Made by a program: the position numbers and the translations under genes. Shown piece by piece: positions 1 to 6,505 of a DNA stretch of 19,091 nt; the first letter of the stretch is position 1; the number at the start of each line of letters is the position of its first letter. The notes beneath the pieces were generated by a model. It was not told the origin of the DNA. It saw only the letters and a program-made list of their open reading frames with translations, and did not search any database. Location: positions 1 through 19,091 of the forward strand of contig CBFGZI010000075.1 of the NCBI GenBank assembly GCA_965653225.1, given 5' to 3'. Source of the stretch: JALZDI01 sp965653225 (GTDB taxonomy: Bacteria > Actinomycetota > Actinomycetes > Propionibacteriales > Nocardioidaceae).

Positions 1-52
1 TCCGTGACGTACACGCGCCGGCCCGGTGGCCGCGTGTGCGACGCGGTCTGCG

Positions 53-655
53 TCAACTGGTATGGGCGTTCAATGCGAGTTCGACCAGCGTGCGGGCAGC
101 CGCGCGAGCCGCGTCCGCGGCCCCGGCGGCGCCGGCGATAGAGAAGGCGACGATGGCACCCTCGTGCAGGCTGAGTAGCTGGGTGGCCAGTTGGTCAGGT
201 TGTTCGATCCCTGCCTCGGCGAGTGTGGCCCGGAACTGGTCAAGCAGCCACGTCTTCTCCGTCACGATGACCTGCCGGCCGGGGTGGTCGACGTCGGGTA
301 GTTCGGCAAAGGCGTTGATGAAACTGCACCCACGGGTGCACTCGGTCAGCCAGTCAGGTAGCACATCAAACGGCGCCAGGACACGAGCGACCGGTTCGGC
401 GCCGGTCTCCTCGAGTCGGGCGGTGACCATTGAGCGCCACCGTTGGTCCCGCACTTGCAGGTACGTCGTCACCAGGGTGTCCTTGGAGCCGAACCGGTCG
501 TAGAGGGTCCTCTTGGTGACCCCGGACTCCGCAGCGATGGTGTCCACACCGACCGCGTGGATGCCTTGTTCGTAGAACAGCGCTGAGGCGACCTCGAGGA
601 TCCGTCGGGCACCGGGGGTCAACCCGTCGACGACGGCCGTCGGTGGCGAAGACAC
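53..655 (-). CDS. TetR/AcrR-family transcriptional repressor
   Basis: DNA-binding repressor controlled by an unknown ligand. The N-terminal helix-turn-helix reads ARRILEVASALF ... GVDTIAAESGVTKRTLYDRF, the standard TetR domain over roughly residues 15-65. The C-terminal ligand domain carries the RGCSFINAFAELPD segment common in one large TetR subgroup. About 200 aa is normal length. The frame is open up to a GTG at 679, but I prefer the GTG at 655 because AAGGGAG (665-671, minus strand) lies 9 nt upstream of it, while the 679 codon has no clear ribosome site and sits inside the operator repeat. It is transcribed away from a two-gene unit that begins at 738. The paired repeats between them suggest it represses itself and that unit. 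The family is clear; the ligand is unknown. Confidence 0.93.
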   Translation of the reverse strand: MSSPPTAVVDGLTPGARRILEVASALFYEQGIHAVGVDTIAAESGVTKRTLYDRFGSKDTLVTTYLQVRDQRWRSMVTARLEETGAEPVARVLAPFDVLPDWLTECTRGCSFINAFAELPDVDHPGRQVIVTEKTWLLDQFRATLAEAGIEQPDQLATQLLSLHEGAIVAFSIAGAAGAADAARAAARTLVELALNAHTS

Positions 656-664
656 TTCGTGAAA

Positions 665-671
665 CTCCCTT
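665..671 (-). promoter_or_regulatory. Ribosome binding site deciding the TetR start
   Basis: AAGGGAG on the minus strand, 9 nt before the GTG at 655. It favours 655 over the upstream in-frame GTG at 679. Confidence 0.55.
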
Positions 672-674
672 GTG

Positions 675-730
675 TTCACAGACCTGTATACCTAGGCTTG
701 GGGCCAACTTCACAGATCAGTATACCGAGG
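675..730. promoter_or_regulatory. Two direct-repeat operators for the TetR repressor
   Basis: Two 22-bp copies lie at 675-696 and 709-730, offset by 34 bp and identical at 19 of 22 positions. Their shared pattern is TTCACAGAYCWGTATACC followed by KAGG. Each contains an imperfect 16-bp palindrome of the form TnnACAG-AY-CWGTATA, the usual shape and length of a TetR-dimer site. They fill the gap between the repressor and the gene at 738, and the second copy overlaps that gene's ribosome site. Binding there should block both directions. That they are operators is inference from position, symmetry and repetition. Confidence 0.75.
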
Positions 731-737
731 AGGATAG

Positions 738-929
738 ATGCGGCTCGCGAGGCAAATGCTCAGCAGGTGGGTCCGGGAGTTCGCGGCGGGGGTGGACGCC
801 GGCAACGCGATCCGACTCGGGCTTCCGGTGCGCGGGGACGTTCTGCGAGACGGCAACGTGTTACCGGCCGCCACGGCGATCGTTCCCGGCCGGTTCGCGC
901 GCGTCCCGACGAACCGAAGAGGCGCGTAG
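738..929 (+). CDS. Small hypothetical protein (63 aa), first gene of the TetR-controlled unit
   Basis: A 63-residue reading frame with an ATG start and a strong GAGGAGG ribosome site at 727-733. It begins with a basic amphipathic stretch (RLARQMLSRWVREF) and has no obvious membrane helix, cysteine motif or catalytic signature. I do not recognise the family. It is taken as real because its ribosome site is strong, it starts directly after the paired operators, and the next gene begins 2 nt after its stop, which suggests translational coupling. Its size and position would fit a small partner of the ParB-like protein downstream, but that is only a guess. Confidence 0.6.
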   Translation: MRLARQMLSRWVREFAAGVDAGNAIRLGLPVRGDVLRDGNVLPAATAIVPGRFARVPTNRRGA

Positions 930-931
930 GC

Positions 932-1675
932 ATGGGACCGCGAGGCTGGCGGCGACGGCGGACGACGTTGATGCCGCTGACCGACGCTCTCGCCGCGCTC
1001 GGTGGTAACGGGACGATGGGGCGCCGCCACGACGTCGTTGCGCTGGCGGCGATGGTAGGCAGCGCGTCGCGCGCTGTGGACTTCGACGCTGACTTCCAGC
1101 TCATCAACCCGGCCCTGCGCGGGCGCCGAGAGGGGCTGTCGGCGATGCTGCGAGCAGGTCGCCAACCCGCTCCAGTCGATCTGGTCCAGCTGGGTGAGCT
1201 GTATTTCGTGAAGGACGGGCACCACCGCGTCTCGGCGGCCAAGGCCCTGGGCTGGGACAGCCTGCCGGCGCGGGTCACGCGGGTGTGCACAGTCGCCTAC
1301 GCGATGAGCTGCCTGCGCACCGCACACCTACCGAGCAAGGCCGCCGAGCGCCGGTTCCTGGAGCGGGTGCCGCTGCCCGATGATCTCCGCCGCGACCTGT
1401 GGCTGGACGAGCCCGCGGACTGGGCGCGGCTGGCCGACTCGGCCGAAGCGTGGGCTTACCGCACGCGCAGCGGCCGCCCCCAATCACTCACAGCGCCCGC
1501 GCTTGCGGCGGCGTGGTGGTGTGAGGAGGTGATCCCGGTCCTGGACCGGGTGCGCGTCGGCGCTGCGCCGGGTCTGCGCGACGTGCAGTTGTATGTCACC
1601 GCACTCGCGGTGCGAGACCGGTTGGGATCGCTGGACTGGCCCGACGACCTCGCCGAGCGAGTCGCCACCGGATGA
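932..1675 (+). CDS. ParB/sulfiredoxin-like N-terminal-domain protein (247 aa)
   Basis: Residues about 82-118 (DLVQLGELYFVKDGHHRVSA followed by AKALGWDSLPARVTRV) match the core of the ParB/Srx-type domain. The KDGHHR motif at 94-99 corresponds to the GHHR/GERR box that binds nucleotide or phosphate in that superfamily. There is no ParB helix-turn-helix and no parA next door, so chromosome partitioning is unlikely; members like this are often of unknown function. I chose the ATG at 932 because AAGAGG (917-922) lies 9 nt upstream. The frame is open further 5' but overlaps the preceding 63-aa gene there. It is co-transcribed with that gene from the TetR-controlled region. The C-terminal 120 residues (alpha-helical, Trp-rich) are not recognised. 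Confidence 0.8.
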   Translation: MGPRGWRRRRTTLMPLTDALAALGGNGTMGRRHDVVALAAMVGSASRAVDFDADFQLINPALRGRREGLSAMLRAGRQPAPVDLVQLGELYFVKDGHHRVSAAKALGWDSLPARVTRVCTVAYAMSCLRTAHLPSKAAERRFLERVPLPDDLRRDLWLDEPADWARLADSAEAWAYRTRSGRPQSLTAPALAAAWWCEEVIPVLDRVRVGAAPGLRDVQLYVTALAVRDRLGSLDWPDDLAERVATG

Positions 1676-1684
1676 GCCATCCGG
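1668..1684 (+). terminator. Short hairpin overlapping the stop of the ParB-like gene
   Basis: CCGGATG-AGC-CATCCGG is a perfect 7-bp stem with a 3-nt loop. It spans the TGA stop at 1673-1675 and is followed by CCCCCTT. It lies in the 127-bp gap between convergent genes, where a terminator is expected. There is no clear T-run, so the assignment is tentative. Confidence 0.35.
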
Positions 1685-1802
1685 CCCCCTTCTCGCGGCG
1701 GTAAGACGCATCCATTTCGCCGATCGCGGCTGGACCGCGATGAGGCAATCCGGGCCGTGGCCGTTTGATGGTGTGCGAGCGCGTGGCCCTGCGGTTGCAG
1801 GG

Positions 1803-3026
1803 TCAGTTGCCCGGTCGGCTGCGTTGCCGGGAGGGTTGGGCGTCGGGCTGGTGGGCACTGGTGGTCGGTGCGGGGTGGATTGTCCGTGGCAGGCTGATGG
1901 CCAGCCAGGCGATGACGGCTGGGGCGAGAAAGACGAGGAACACGTGGTCCCAGCCGAGCAGCGCTGCGGCGGCAGCGGCTGCGAGTGGGGCGCAGAGGCC
2001 ACCCAGGCCCCATCCGGTGAAGATGGCGCCGTAGGTGGCGCCGAGCCGTTCGGGGGGGACGACGTCTGCCGTGGTTGCGGGAGTGAGCGCGGACAGGGCG
2101 CCGTACTGGGTGCCGAGCATGAGGAGCGCCGCCAGGGCGACGGTAGGGCTGTGGATGGTGGCAAGGAGGGTGCAGGCGAGGAGGAGGGCACCGGCGTTGA
2201 GGTGTAGGGACAGCGACCGTCCGACCCGGTCAGACACCGGGCCGGCGATGAGGCGCCCGAGGAGGTTGCCGGCGCTGAGCAAAGAGACGGCCATCGCGCC
2301 CACCGGTGGACCGGGGATGAGCTGGCCGGCGTGTGCGAACGCGGCCAGTGCGGGTGCGCTGCCCAACCCGAACGCGATCCACAGCCGCACCGTGGTCGCT
2401 GAGTAGACCGGGCCGCGACCGCTGCGGTGTCGGCGCTCCGGGGGGTGGGCGGGCAACAGCGCCGCGGCAACGATCAACGTCACGGCAGTGCCGACTGCCA
2501 GCACGCACAGCGTGGCTGCTCGACCAACGTGATCGAGCAACACCTCGGCGGCCGGTGCGAGGACGACGGTGCCAGCGGCGTAGGCGCTGACGACCAGACC
2601 CAGCACCAGACCACGGCCAACGGTGATGGCTCCCGCAACCCGCACCGCGGTCGCGTACCCGACCCCCGTTGCCAACCCCAGCACAACCCCAAACCAGACA
2701 ACAAGAGCGGCAACCGACCCAGCCAACGCCGCACCGGAAAGCCCGGCCGTGGCGCCCACCGCGGTACCCAGCGCCAGCCGGCGTGGCGCGACCCGGTCCG
2801 CTGCTCGCCCACCGGCGAGCACACCGGTGGTGAACGCGGCCAGCCCGACCGAGAACACGATGGCCAGCGACTCATCGGGCACCAGAAGCTGACGGCTCAG
2901 GGTCGGCACGAAGACGTCCCAGGCGAACAGCGAGCTGACAGCCAGATCCAGCAGGACCGCGCCCGCCACCGCCCGCCGCTGCTGGCGAGTCAACCGCACC
3001 CATGGCCAAGAAGGAATGCAACGCAT
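1803..3026 (-). CDS. MFS transporter, OFA (oxalate/formate antiporter)-like
   Basis: A 407-residue integral membrane protein with about twelve hydrophobic segments. The MFS motif-A loops appear in both halves: GGRAADRVAPRR after helix 2 and GRLIAGPVSDRVGRS after helix 8. The second form is typical of the OFA and related monocarboxylate carriers. The substrate cannot be read from the sequence. The C-terminal 25 residues are polar and probably cytoplasmic. The ATG at 3026 is kept, although the nearest ribosome-like site (GGGAG, 3042-3046) is 15 nt away, so the start is not firm. The gene converges on the ParB-like gene and lies downstream of the YbdK-type ligase on the same strand, 262 bp away. 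Confidence 0.88.
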   Translation of the reverse strand: MRCIPSWPWVRLTRQQRRAVAGAVLLDLAVSSLFAWDVFVPTLSRQLLVPDESLAIVFSVGLAAFTTGVLAGGRAADRVAPRRLALGTAVGATAGLSGAALAGSVAALVVWFGVVLGLATGVGYATAVRVAGAITVGRGLVLGLVVSAYAAGTVVLAPAAEVLLDHVGRAATLCVLAVGTAVTLIVAAALLPAHPPERRHRSGRGPVYSATTVRLWIAFGLGSAPALAAFAHAGQLIPGPPVGAMAVSLLSAGNLLGRLIAGPVSDRVGRSLSLHLNAGALLLACTLLATIHSPTVALAALLMLGTQYGALSALTPATTADVVPPERLGATYGAIFTGWGLGGLCAPLAAAAAAALLGWDHVFLVFLAPAVIAWLAISLPRTIHPAPTTSAHQPDAQPSRQRSRPGN

Positions 3027-3108
3027 ACAGCAGCGATCATCTCCCGGACTGGCAGGTGCGGAGTCGCGAGGTCAACCATGATGGCGGGTCCGCGCGTTCG
3101 ACCAGCCA

Positions 3109-3136
3109 AGAGTATGCAGGCGCCCCGCCATGTAAA
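3109..3136 (-). promoter_or_regulatory. Candidate promoter for the MFS gene
   Basis: On the minus strand, TTTACA (3131-3136) and TACTCT (3109-3114) are separated by 16 bp. They match the conserved positions of a housekeeping -35/-10 pair. The predicted 5' leader is about 75 nt. The rest of the 262-bp gap (3027-3288) shows nothing else I can support. Confidence 0.35.
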
Positions 3137-3288
3137 CCGTTCACCGCAAAGCATTCTTGGGTGGCGAAGCCGATAACCCGAGCGGTCTGCTCCTCGGCCA
3201 GCGCTTGTGCGAGTCGGTTGCGCTGACAGTCCGACTTCCCCGCGGAGTGAGCGCAATCCGCAGGTGCGTTGACTCCGAAAGCCTGGGC

Positions 3289-4443
3289 TTAGAGCTGGGA
3301 CACGGTGGCCCGGGCAAGTCGTTGCGCGATCTGTCGCTGGCTGAGTCCGTCATGCAGCCAGGTTCGCTGGTGCTTGGCGGAGGTGCCACGAGCCATGAGT
3401 CGCAACGCCAGTTGCTCGACCTCGTCCCACTCGCCGCTGTCCTCGAGGTCGTCCCTAAGTTCTCCAAGCAGCCCTTGCACCGCGACGGCCGCGCCGACCA
3501 GACGCCCCGCACGTATATCGAGCAGCCGCTCGCGCAGCCCGTACCGGGCGGCACGCCACCGAGCCGCGCGTAGCAACTCCGAACGGACCGACAGCGGCGG
3601 CTCCCCCCTCCGGACGCGCTTGGCCAACACGCGACACAACGACCGTACGAGTGCCGCATGCAGCACCGCATCATCGATGTCGGTGCACACGTCGGCGACC
3701 CGGAACTCGAGGGTCGGGTATCGCAGGGACGGCCGCACGTCCCAGTACAGGTGGCTGGCGTCGTCGATCACTCCAGCCGCCTTCATACCCTCAACCAGAG
3801 ACAGATAAGTCGCCTCGTCCCCAAGTGCCTCCGCCGGACCGGCAACCGGCCAACGCGCAAACCACTGGGTGCGGTAGCTCTCATAACCGGTGTCGACACC
3901 CTCGTGAAACGGTGAACTGCCGGTCATGGCCAACAGCACCGACAGATAGGGACGAGCGTGGTCCATGACGGCCACAGCGGTGTCGAGGTCGGGGACGCGC
4001 ACGTGCACGTGGCAACCGCAGATCACCTGCTGCAAGGCCAGCACACCCCACCGCTCCAGCATCGCCAGGTACCGCGGCCGGCAGGTGAGCCGCTGGTCAC
4101 GCCAGGACGCAAAGGGATGCGTCGAGGCAGCCATGATGACCCCTCCGACGCTGGCCGCTGCCGCCGCCGCCTCCCGGCGGGAGGCCGCCAGCTCGCCCCG
4201 CAGCTCGTCGAGGGATCTGCACACCGACGTCGCGATCTCTAGCTGAGTGGTGGCGATCTCGGCATGCACCCTGCTGCCGAAGCCACCCGCAGCCGCCGCT
4301 TCAACCAAAGCATCATCATCGCGCAGCGCGAACGTCTCATCATCGAGGACGTGGTACTCCTCCTCGACACCAACGGTGGAGCCGACCAGTTCCTGCGCGC
4401 CTCCATGCGGTGCAACCGTCGCCGCGTCCTTCATCGGGTCCAC
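3289..4443 (-). CDS. YbdK/GCS2-type carboxylate-amine ligase (glutamate-cysteine ligase family)
   Basis: An ATP-dependent ligase of the GCS2 family, which joins glutamate to an amine such as cysteine; the substrate of most actinobacterial members is unproven. Diagnostic motifs are GVEEEYHVLD near residue 25 (the family's GVEEE box), CGCHVHVRVPD in the middle, and YPTLEFRVADVCTDIDD towards the C-terminal half. The length of 384 aa is typical. The frame continues 5' to 4503, but the GTG at 4443 has GAGGAGGGG exactly 7 nt upstream (4451-4459), much better than the ATGs at 4434 or 4503. It stands alone between the hydrogenase locus and the MFS gene on the same strand. No link to hydrogen metabolism is visible. 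Confidence 0.9.
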   Translation of the reverse strand: MDPMKDAATVAPHGGAQELVGSTVGVEEEYHVLDDETFALRDDDALVEAAAAGGFGSRVHAEIATTQLEIATSVCRSLDELRGELAASRREAAAAAASVGGVIMAASTHPFASWRDQRLTCRPRYLAMLERWGVLALQQVICGCHVHVRVPDLDTAVAVMDHARPYLSVLLAMTGSSPFHEGVDTGYESYRTQWFARWPVAGPAEALGDEATYLSLVEGMKAAGVIDDASHLYWDVRPSLRYPTLEFRVADVCTDIDDAVLHAALVRSLCRVLAKRVRRGEPPLSVRSELLRAARWRAARYGLRERLLDIRAGRLVGAAVAVQGLLGELRDDLEDSGEWDEVEQLALRLMARGTSAKHQRTWLHDGLSQRQIAQRLARATVSQL

Positions 4444-4450
4444 AGCACGA

Positions 4451-4459
4451 CCCCTCCTC
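4451..4459 (-). promoter_or_regulatory. Ribosome binding site deciding the YbdK-type ligase start
   Basis: GAGGAGGGG on the minus strand, 7 nt before the GTG at 4443. It places the start 20 codons inside the longest open frame. Confidence 0.6.
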
Positions 4460-4658
4460 ATCCCCCACAACGCAGGTCCGACCCAGCCGTGCCCGGACCT
4501 CACGGGTTGTCGTACCCAGCAGCCCCCACGGCATTACCGCGCTCGGCGCAACGGCGACACCGACGCCGTTGCCCAGCAGCCGGGCCCGCGCGGCCAGCTT
4601 CGCCGGCACCTCCACCACGTCGCGGTCTCGGTTGTCTGGCGTTGGAGAGTCCGCGGGT

Positions 4659-4858
4659 GTGGAGTCCCTCGAGACGATGCTGATGGAGTCAGGGGCGGGC
4701 ACCGAGGCCCGCCTCGAGAAGCTCGACCCGGAGAGACAGGAGCTGGTCACACCGTTCATCGCCGACTGGTGCCGCGGCGCCTCAGGAGCGCCCGGCACGG
4801 TGGCATCAGCGAGGACGGCAGGCCGGTGGCGGTGCAGATCTCCGGGCGTCGGCTTTGA
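4659..4858 (+). pseudogene. Possible frameshifted small-gene remnant
   Basis: From a GTG at 4659 one plus-strand frame reads as a plausible soluble peptide for about 38 codons (TEARLEKLDPERQELVTPF followed by IADWC) with high third-position G/C. Codon quality then drops. In a second frame, from about 4802 to the TGA at 4858, it resumes as GISEDGRPVAVQISGRRL. One frameshift near 4775-4800 would join them into a protein of about 65 residues. I do not recognise the product. It could be chance, since no intact homologue can be checked here. Confidence 0.25.
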
Positions 4859-4885
4859 CCATATTGCTGTGCTGCGCGCGCCACA

Positions 4886-4901
4886 GTGGTTCGAGAACCA
4901 C
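4886..4901 (-). terminator. Hairpin downstream of the hydrogenase operon
   Basis: GTGGTT-CGAG-AACCAC is a perfect 6-bp stem with a 4-nt loop; it can also be drawn as 7-bp arms with a 2-nt loop. It lies 72 nt past the stop of the last hydrogenase-locus gene. Flanking GCGC tracts could extend it past a bulge. No U-run follows on the minus strand, so it is only a candidate terminator. Confidence 0.35.
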
Positions 4902-4973
4902 GCGCCTCACGACGGTCGTTCGCGGCCGCGCGTATCGGAGTAGCCGGGTCGGCTCGTTCAGCAACGACCGCGC

Positions 4974-5078
4974 TCACATCCGCATGATCTTCAGCTCGCG
5001 CTTGATCGCGGGCAGCTCCTTGCGCACGACCAGGGCGAGGCCGGCCACGATGGCGGCCAGGATCAGTGTCTTGAGCAT
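4974..5078 (-). CDS. 34-aa membrane peptide, resembles DUF6893-type small proteins
   Basis: A 34-residue peptide: one hydrophobic helix at residues 4-18 (TLILAAIVAGLALVV) followed by a basic tail (RKELPAIKRELKIMRM). The ATG at 5078 follows GGGAGGTGAGCG, a strong ribosome site, so translation is likely. The layout of an N-terminal helix plus a P-x-I-K-R-x-L-K-I tail resembles the small actinobacterial proteins called DUF6893, although I assign that family from memory. It is the last gene of the hydrogenase locus, 44 nt after the 68-aa gene. A single-pass peptide there could tether a soluble complex to the membrane, but that is inference only. Confidence 0.7.
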   Translation of the reverse strand: MLKTLILAAIVAGLALVVRKELPAIKRELKIMRM

Positions 5079-5122
5079 CGCTCACCTCCCATCCCGTGCG
5101 TTCGCGCCTCGGACGTTGTGGT

Positions 5123-5329
5123 TCAGCCGGGCGGCAGGTTCGGCATCGCGTCCGCGATGGGGTCGCGCTTGTCGGGGTTGATGCCGGTCGAGCGACGCGA
5201 GTCCACGGTGCCGTCGCGATGGTGCCCGGACTGGGCGTCGAAAGGTCCGGCGTTGCCCTGCGCCACGCCCGGGACGTGCGACGGGTCATCGGGACGGACG
5301 TCGGGCTTGCCTACTCGGATCTTGGCCAT
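5123..5329 (-). CDS. 68-aa hydrophilic protein of the hydrogenase operon, function unknown
   Basis: It has an ATG start preceded by GAGGAGGTCTC, an excellent ribosome site. The sequence is rich in Pro, Asp, Gly and Arg (MAKIRVGKPDVRPDDPSHVP at the N-terminus), with no cysteine and no hydrophobic segment, so it is probably largely disordered. The C-terminus reads STGINPDKRDPIADAMPNLP, which looks like a conserved short motif, though I cannot name a family. It starts 10 nt after the DUF5947 gene and so is clearly in the same transcript. It may be a structural or assembly partner of the hydrogenase; nothing in the sequence proves this. Confidence 0.75.
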   Translation of the reverse strand: MAKIRVGKPDVRPDDPSHVPGVAQGNAGPFDAQSGHHRDGTVDSRRSTGINPDKRDPIADAMPNLPPG

Positions 5330-5339
5330 GAGACCTCCT

Positions 5340-5927
5340 CTACCTGCGTTCGCTGAGCCTTTCGAAGAACCGGTCGACCTCGGGCCACACCAGGCTGCCG
5401 CCGGACAGCCCCTGCCACGTCCGCCGTACGACCGCCACCAGCCGGAAGCAGTCGTCGATCGGCACGACCCAGTGCTGGCTGCGCCCGCGGACAGTGTTGA
5501 CCAGCAGCGCCTCGACCTCGGGCTCCAGGGCCCGGAGTGCCTCACACCGCTCGACAACGCCGCGCCACGCATCCGCGTCGACGTCCCACTGCGTCGCCCC
5601 GGCGGGGCTCGGGTAGTGCGCCGTGACCGTGCCGTCCGACTGCGGCACGAAGAACGCCAGGCCGACGGGAACGCCGAGGCCCGTGGTCGGCACCTCGGTG
5701 AGTCGAAGTCGGCGAAGCGGCACGAGCTTGTAGTGGCCGCCGCTGGCGGCGTCCTGGACGAACAGCAGTGAGCACGCCTGGCAGGCGCACATCACCGAGC
5801 GGCTTGTGGTGTCCAGCAGGTGCCGGTGCTGTCCCTGGACGGGGCTGCCGCACAGGTCACAGTGTTCCGACGCCTCCGCGCGCCGAGCGTCGGCGCTGCG
5901 GATGACACGCTCGAGCGCACCCCTCAC
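5340..5927 (-). CDS. DUF5947-family protein of the group 1h hydrogenase operon
   Basis: A 195-aa soluble protein. The N-terminal part has CDLCG (C23, C26), a His pair at 34/36 and MCACQACSLLF (C47, C49, C52), which together look like a zinc or iron-sulfur binding module. The C-terminal half contains VPIDDCFRLVAVVRRTWQGL followed by SGG, which I associate with the DUF5947 family found next to group 1h hydrogenase genes. It starts with GTG and overlaps the NifU-like gene by 4 bases (GTGA), so the two are translationally coupled. Its role is unknown; redox transfer or cluster delivery to the hydrogenase would fit the cysteines and the context. Confidence 0.82.
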   Translation of the reverse strand: MRGALERVIRSADARRAEASEHCDLCGSPVQGQHRHLLDTTSRSVMCACQACSLLFVQDAASGGHYKLVPLRRLRLTEVPTTGLGVPVGLAFFVPQSDGTVTAHYPSPAGATQWDVDADAWRGVVERCEALRALEPEVEALLVNTVRGRSQHWVVPIDDCFRLVAVVRRTWQGLSGGSLVWPEVDRFFERLSERR

Positions 5928-6505
5928 GTGGTGCCCCCGACGTTCGCGGGCCGGTGCAGCAGCGCCTCGACGGGGATCATGGCTGGTGCCGCCTTCCCGT
6001 CACCGCCCTCCACCGACTGCACGTCCCTGAGCTCGGGCGCGAGGGCGAGGATCGACTCACGGACGGCGACCTCGAGGTCGGATGCCGACGACGAGCAGCT
6101 CTTGCAGCCACCACCGGACAGGCGGATGCGCGCGACCCCGTCGTCGACGCCGACCAGCTCCACATGTCCGCCTCGGGTCTCGACCTCGGCCCGCAACATC
6201 GCGACCGCGCGTTCGACCCGGCGCTGTACCGGATCGGGGTCGAGGTCGTGCAGCACCAGGAGGTGGCAGATCAGCTCGTCGTCGTGCAGGTGCGCGAGCA
6301 GCTCTTCATCGGCGTGGCCCATCACGCGGGCGAGAGCCTCGCCGTACACCTCGGTCAGTGTCTGGATCGCCTCCATCGCGGCGTCTGCCGTCGGCCCTGG
6401 GACCTGCTCGATCCGGTCGAGCAGGTCATCGAGCCGCGTCAGGCGCTGCCGGACCGTCGGGTCGTCTAGCCTGCGGTCGCTGTCGGGACCGTTGGCGTCA
6501 GCCAT
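5924..6505 (-). CDS. NifU-like iron-sulfur protein, probable electron relay for the hydrogenase
   Basis: 193 aa. Residues about 90-170 form a NifU C-terminal-type domain: VETRGGHVELVGVDDGVARI, then LSGGGCKSCSSSASDLEVAV with the cluster cysteines at C134 and C137. The first 85 residues form a charged helical domain with DEELLAHLHDDELICHLLVL. The ATG at 6505 overlaps the end of hhyL by 8 bases, so synthesis is coupled to the large subunit. In mycobacteria an Fe-S protein encoded beside hhyL has been proposed to carry electrons from the hydrogenase to the respiratory chain; I recall this as HhyE but cannot verify that it is the same family. A cluster-delivery role is the alternative. Confidence 0.85.
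   Translation of the reverse strand: MADANGPDSDRRLDDPTVRQRLTRLDDLLDRIEQVPGPTADAAMEAIQTLTEVYGEALARVMGHADEELLAHLHDDELICHLLVLHDLDPDPVQRRVERAVAMLRAEVETRGGHVELVGVDDGVARIRLSGGGCKSCSSSASDLEVAVRESILALAPELRDVQSVEGGDGKAAPAMIPVEALLHRPANVGGTT

Larger units (their letters stand above)
4460..4973. other. Gene-poor stretch between the hydrogenase locus and the YbdK-type ligase
   Basis: No intact gene can be supported. Codon-like composition (strongly G/C at third positions) appears in short patches. One is on the minus strand around 4480-4620 (peptide VEVPAKLAARARLLGNGVG), in a frame running 4798 to 4340 and therefore into the ligase gene. Others are on the plus strand at 4659-4858, described separately. 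I recognise none of these peptides. The stretch also holds a hairpin at 4886-4901. It looks like a boundary region with decayed sequence. Confidence 0.5.

Noticed and set aside
698..726. Promoter TTGGGG-17 bp-TATACC for the 63-aa gene
   Set aside because: The -10-like TATACC is part of both operator repeats, and transcription would start inside the ribosome site. Too weak to call.
738..1675. Chromosome or plasmid partition (ParABS) locus
   Set aside because: There is no ParA ATPase, no helix-turn-helix in the ParB-like protein, and no parS-like palindrome cluster.
1484..2470. Minus-strand 328-codon frame overlapping the MFS and ParB-like genes
   Set aside because: Pro/Ser/Arg-rich composition typical of an out-of-frame read. 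The MFS frame has proper helices and motif-A loops.
4756..5289. Minus-strand 177-codon frame across the 34-aa and 68-aa genes
   Set aside because: Thr/Arg/Pro-rich and motif-free. The two short genes in other frames have strong ribosome sites and sensible sequences.
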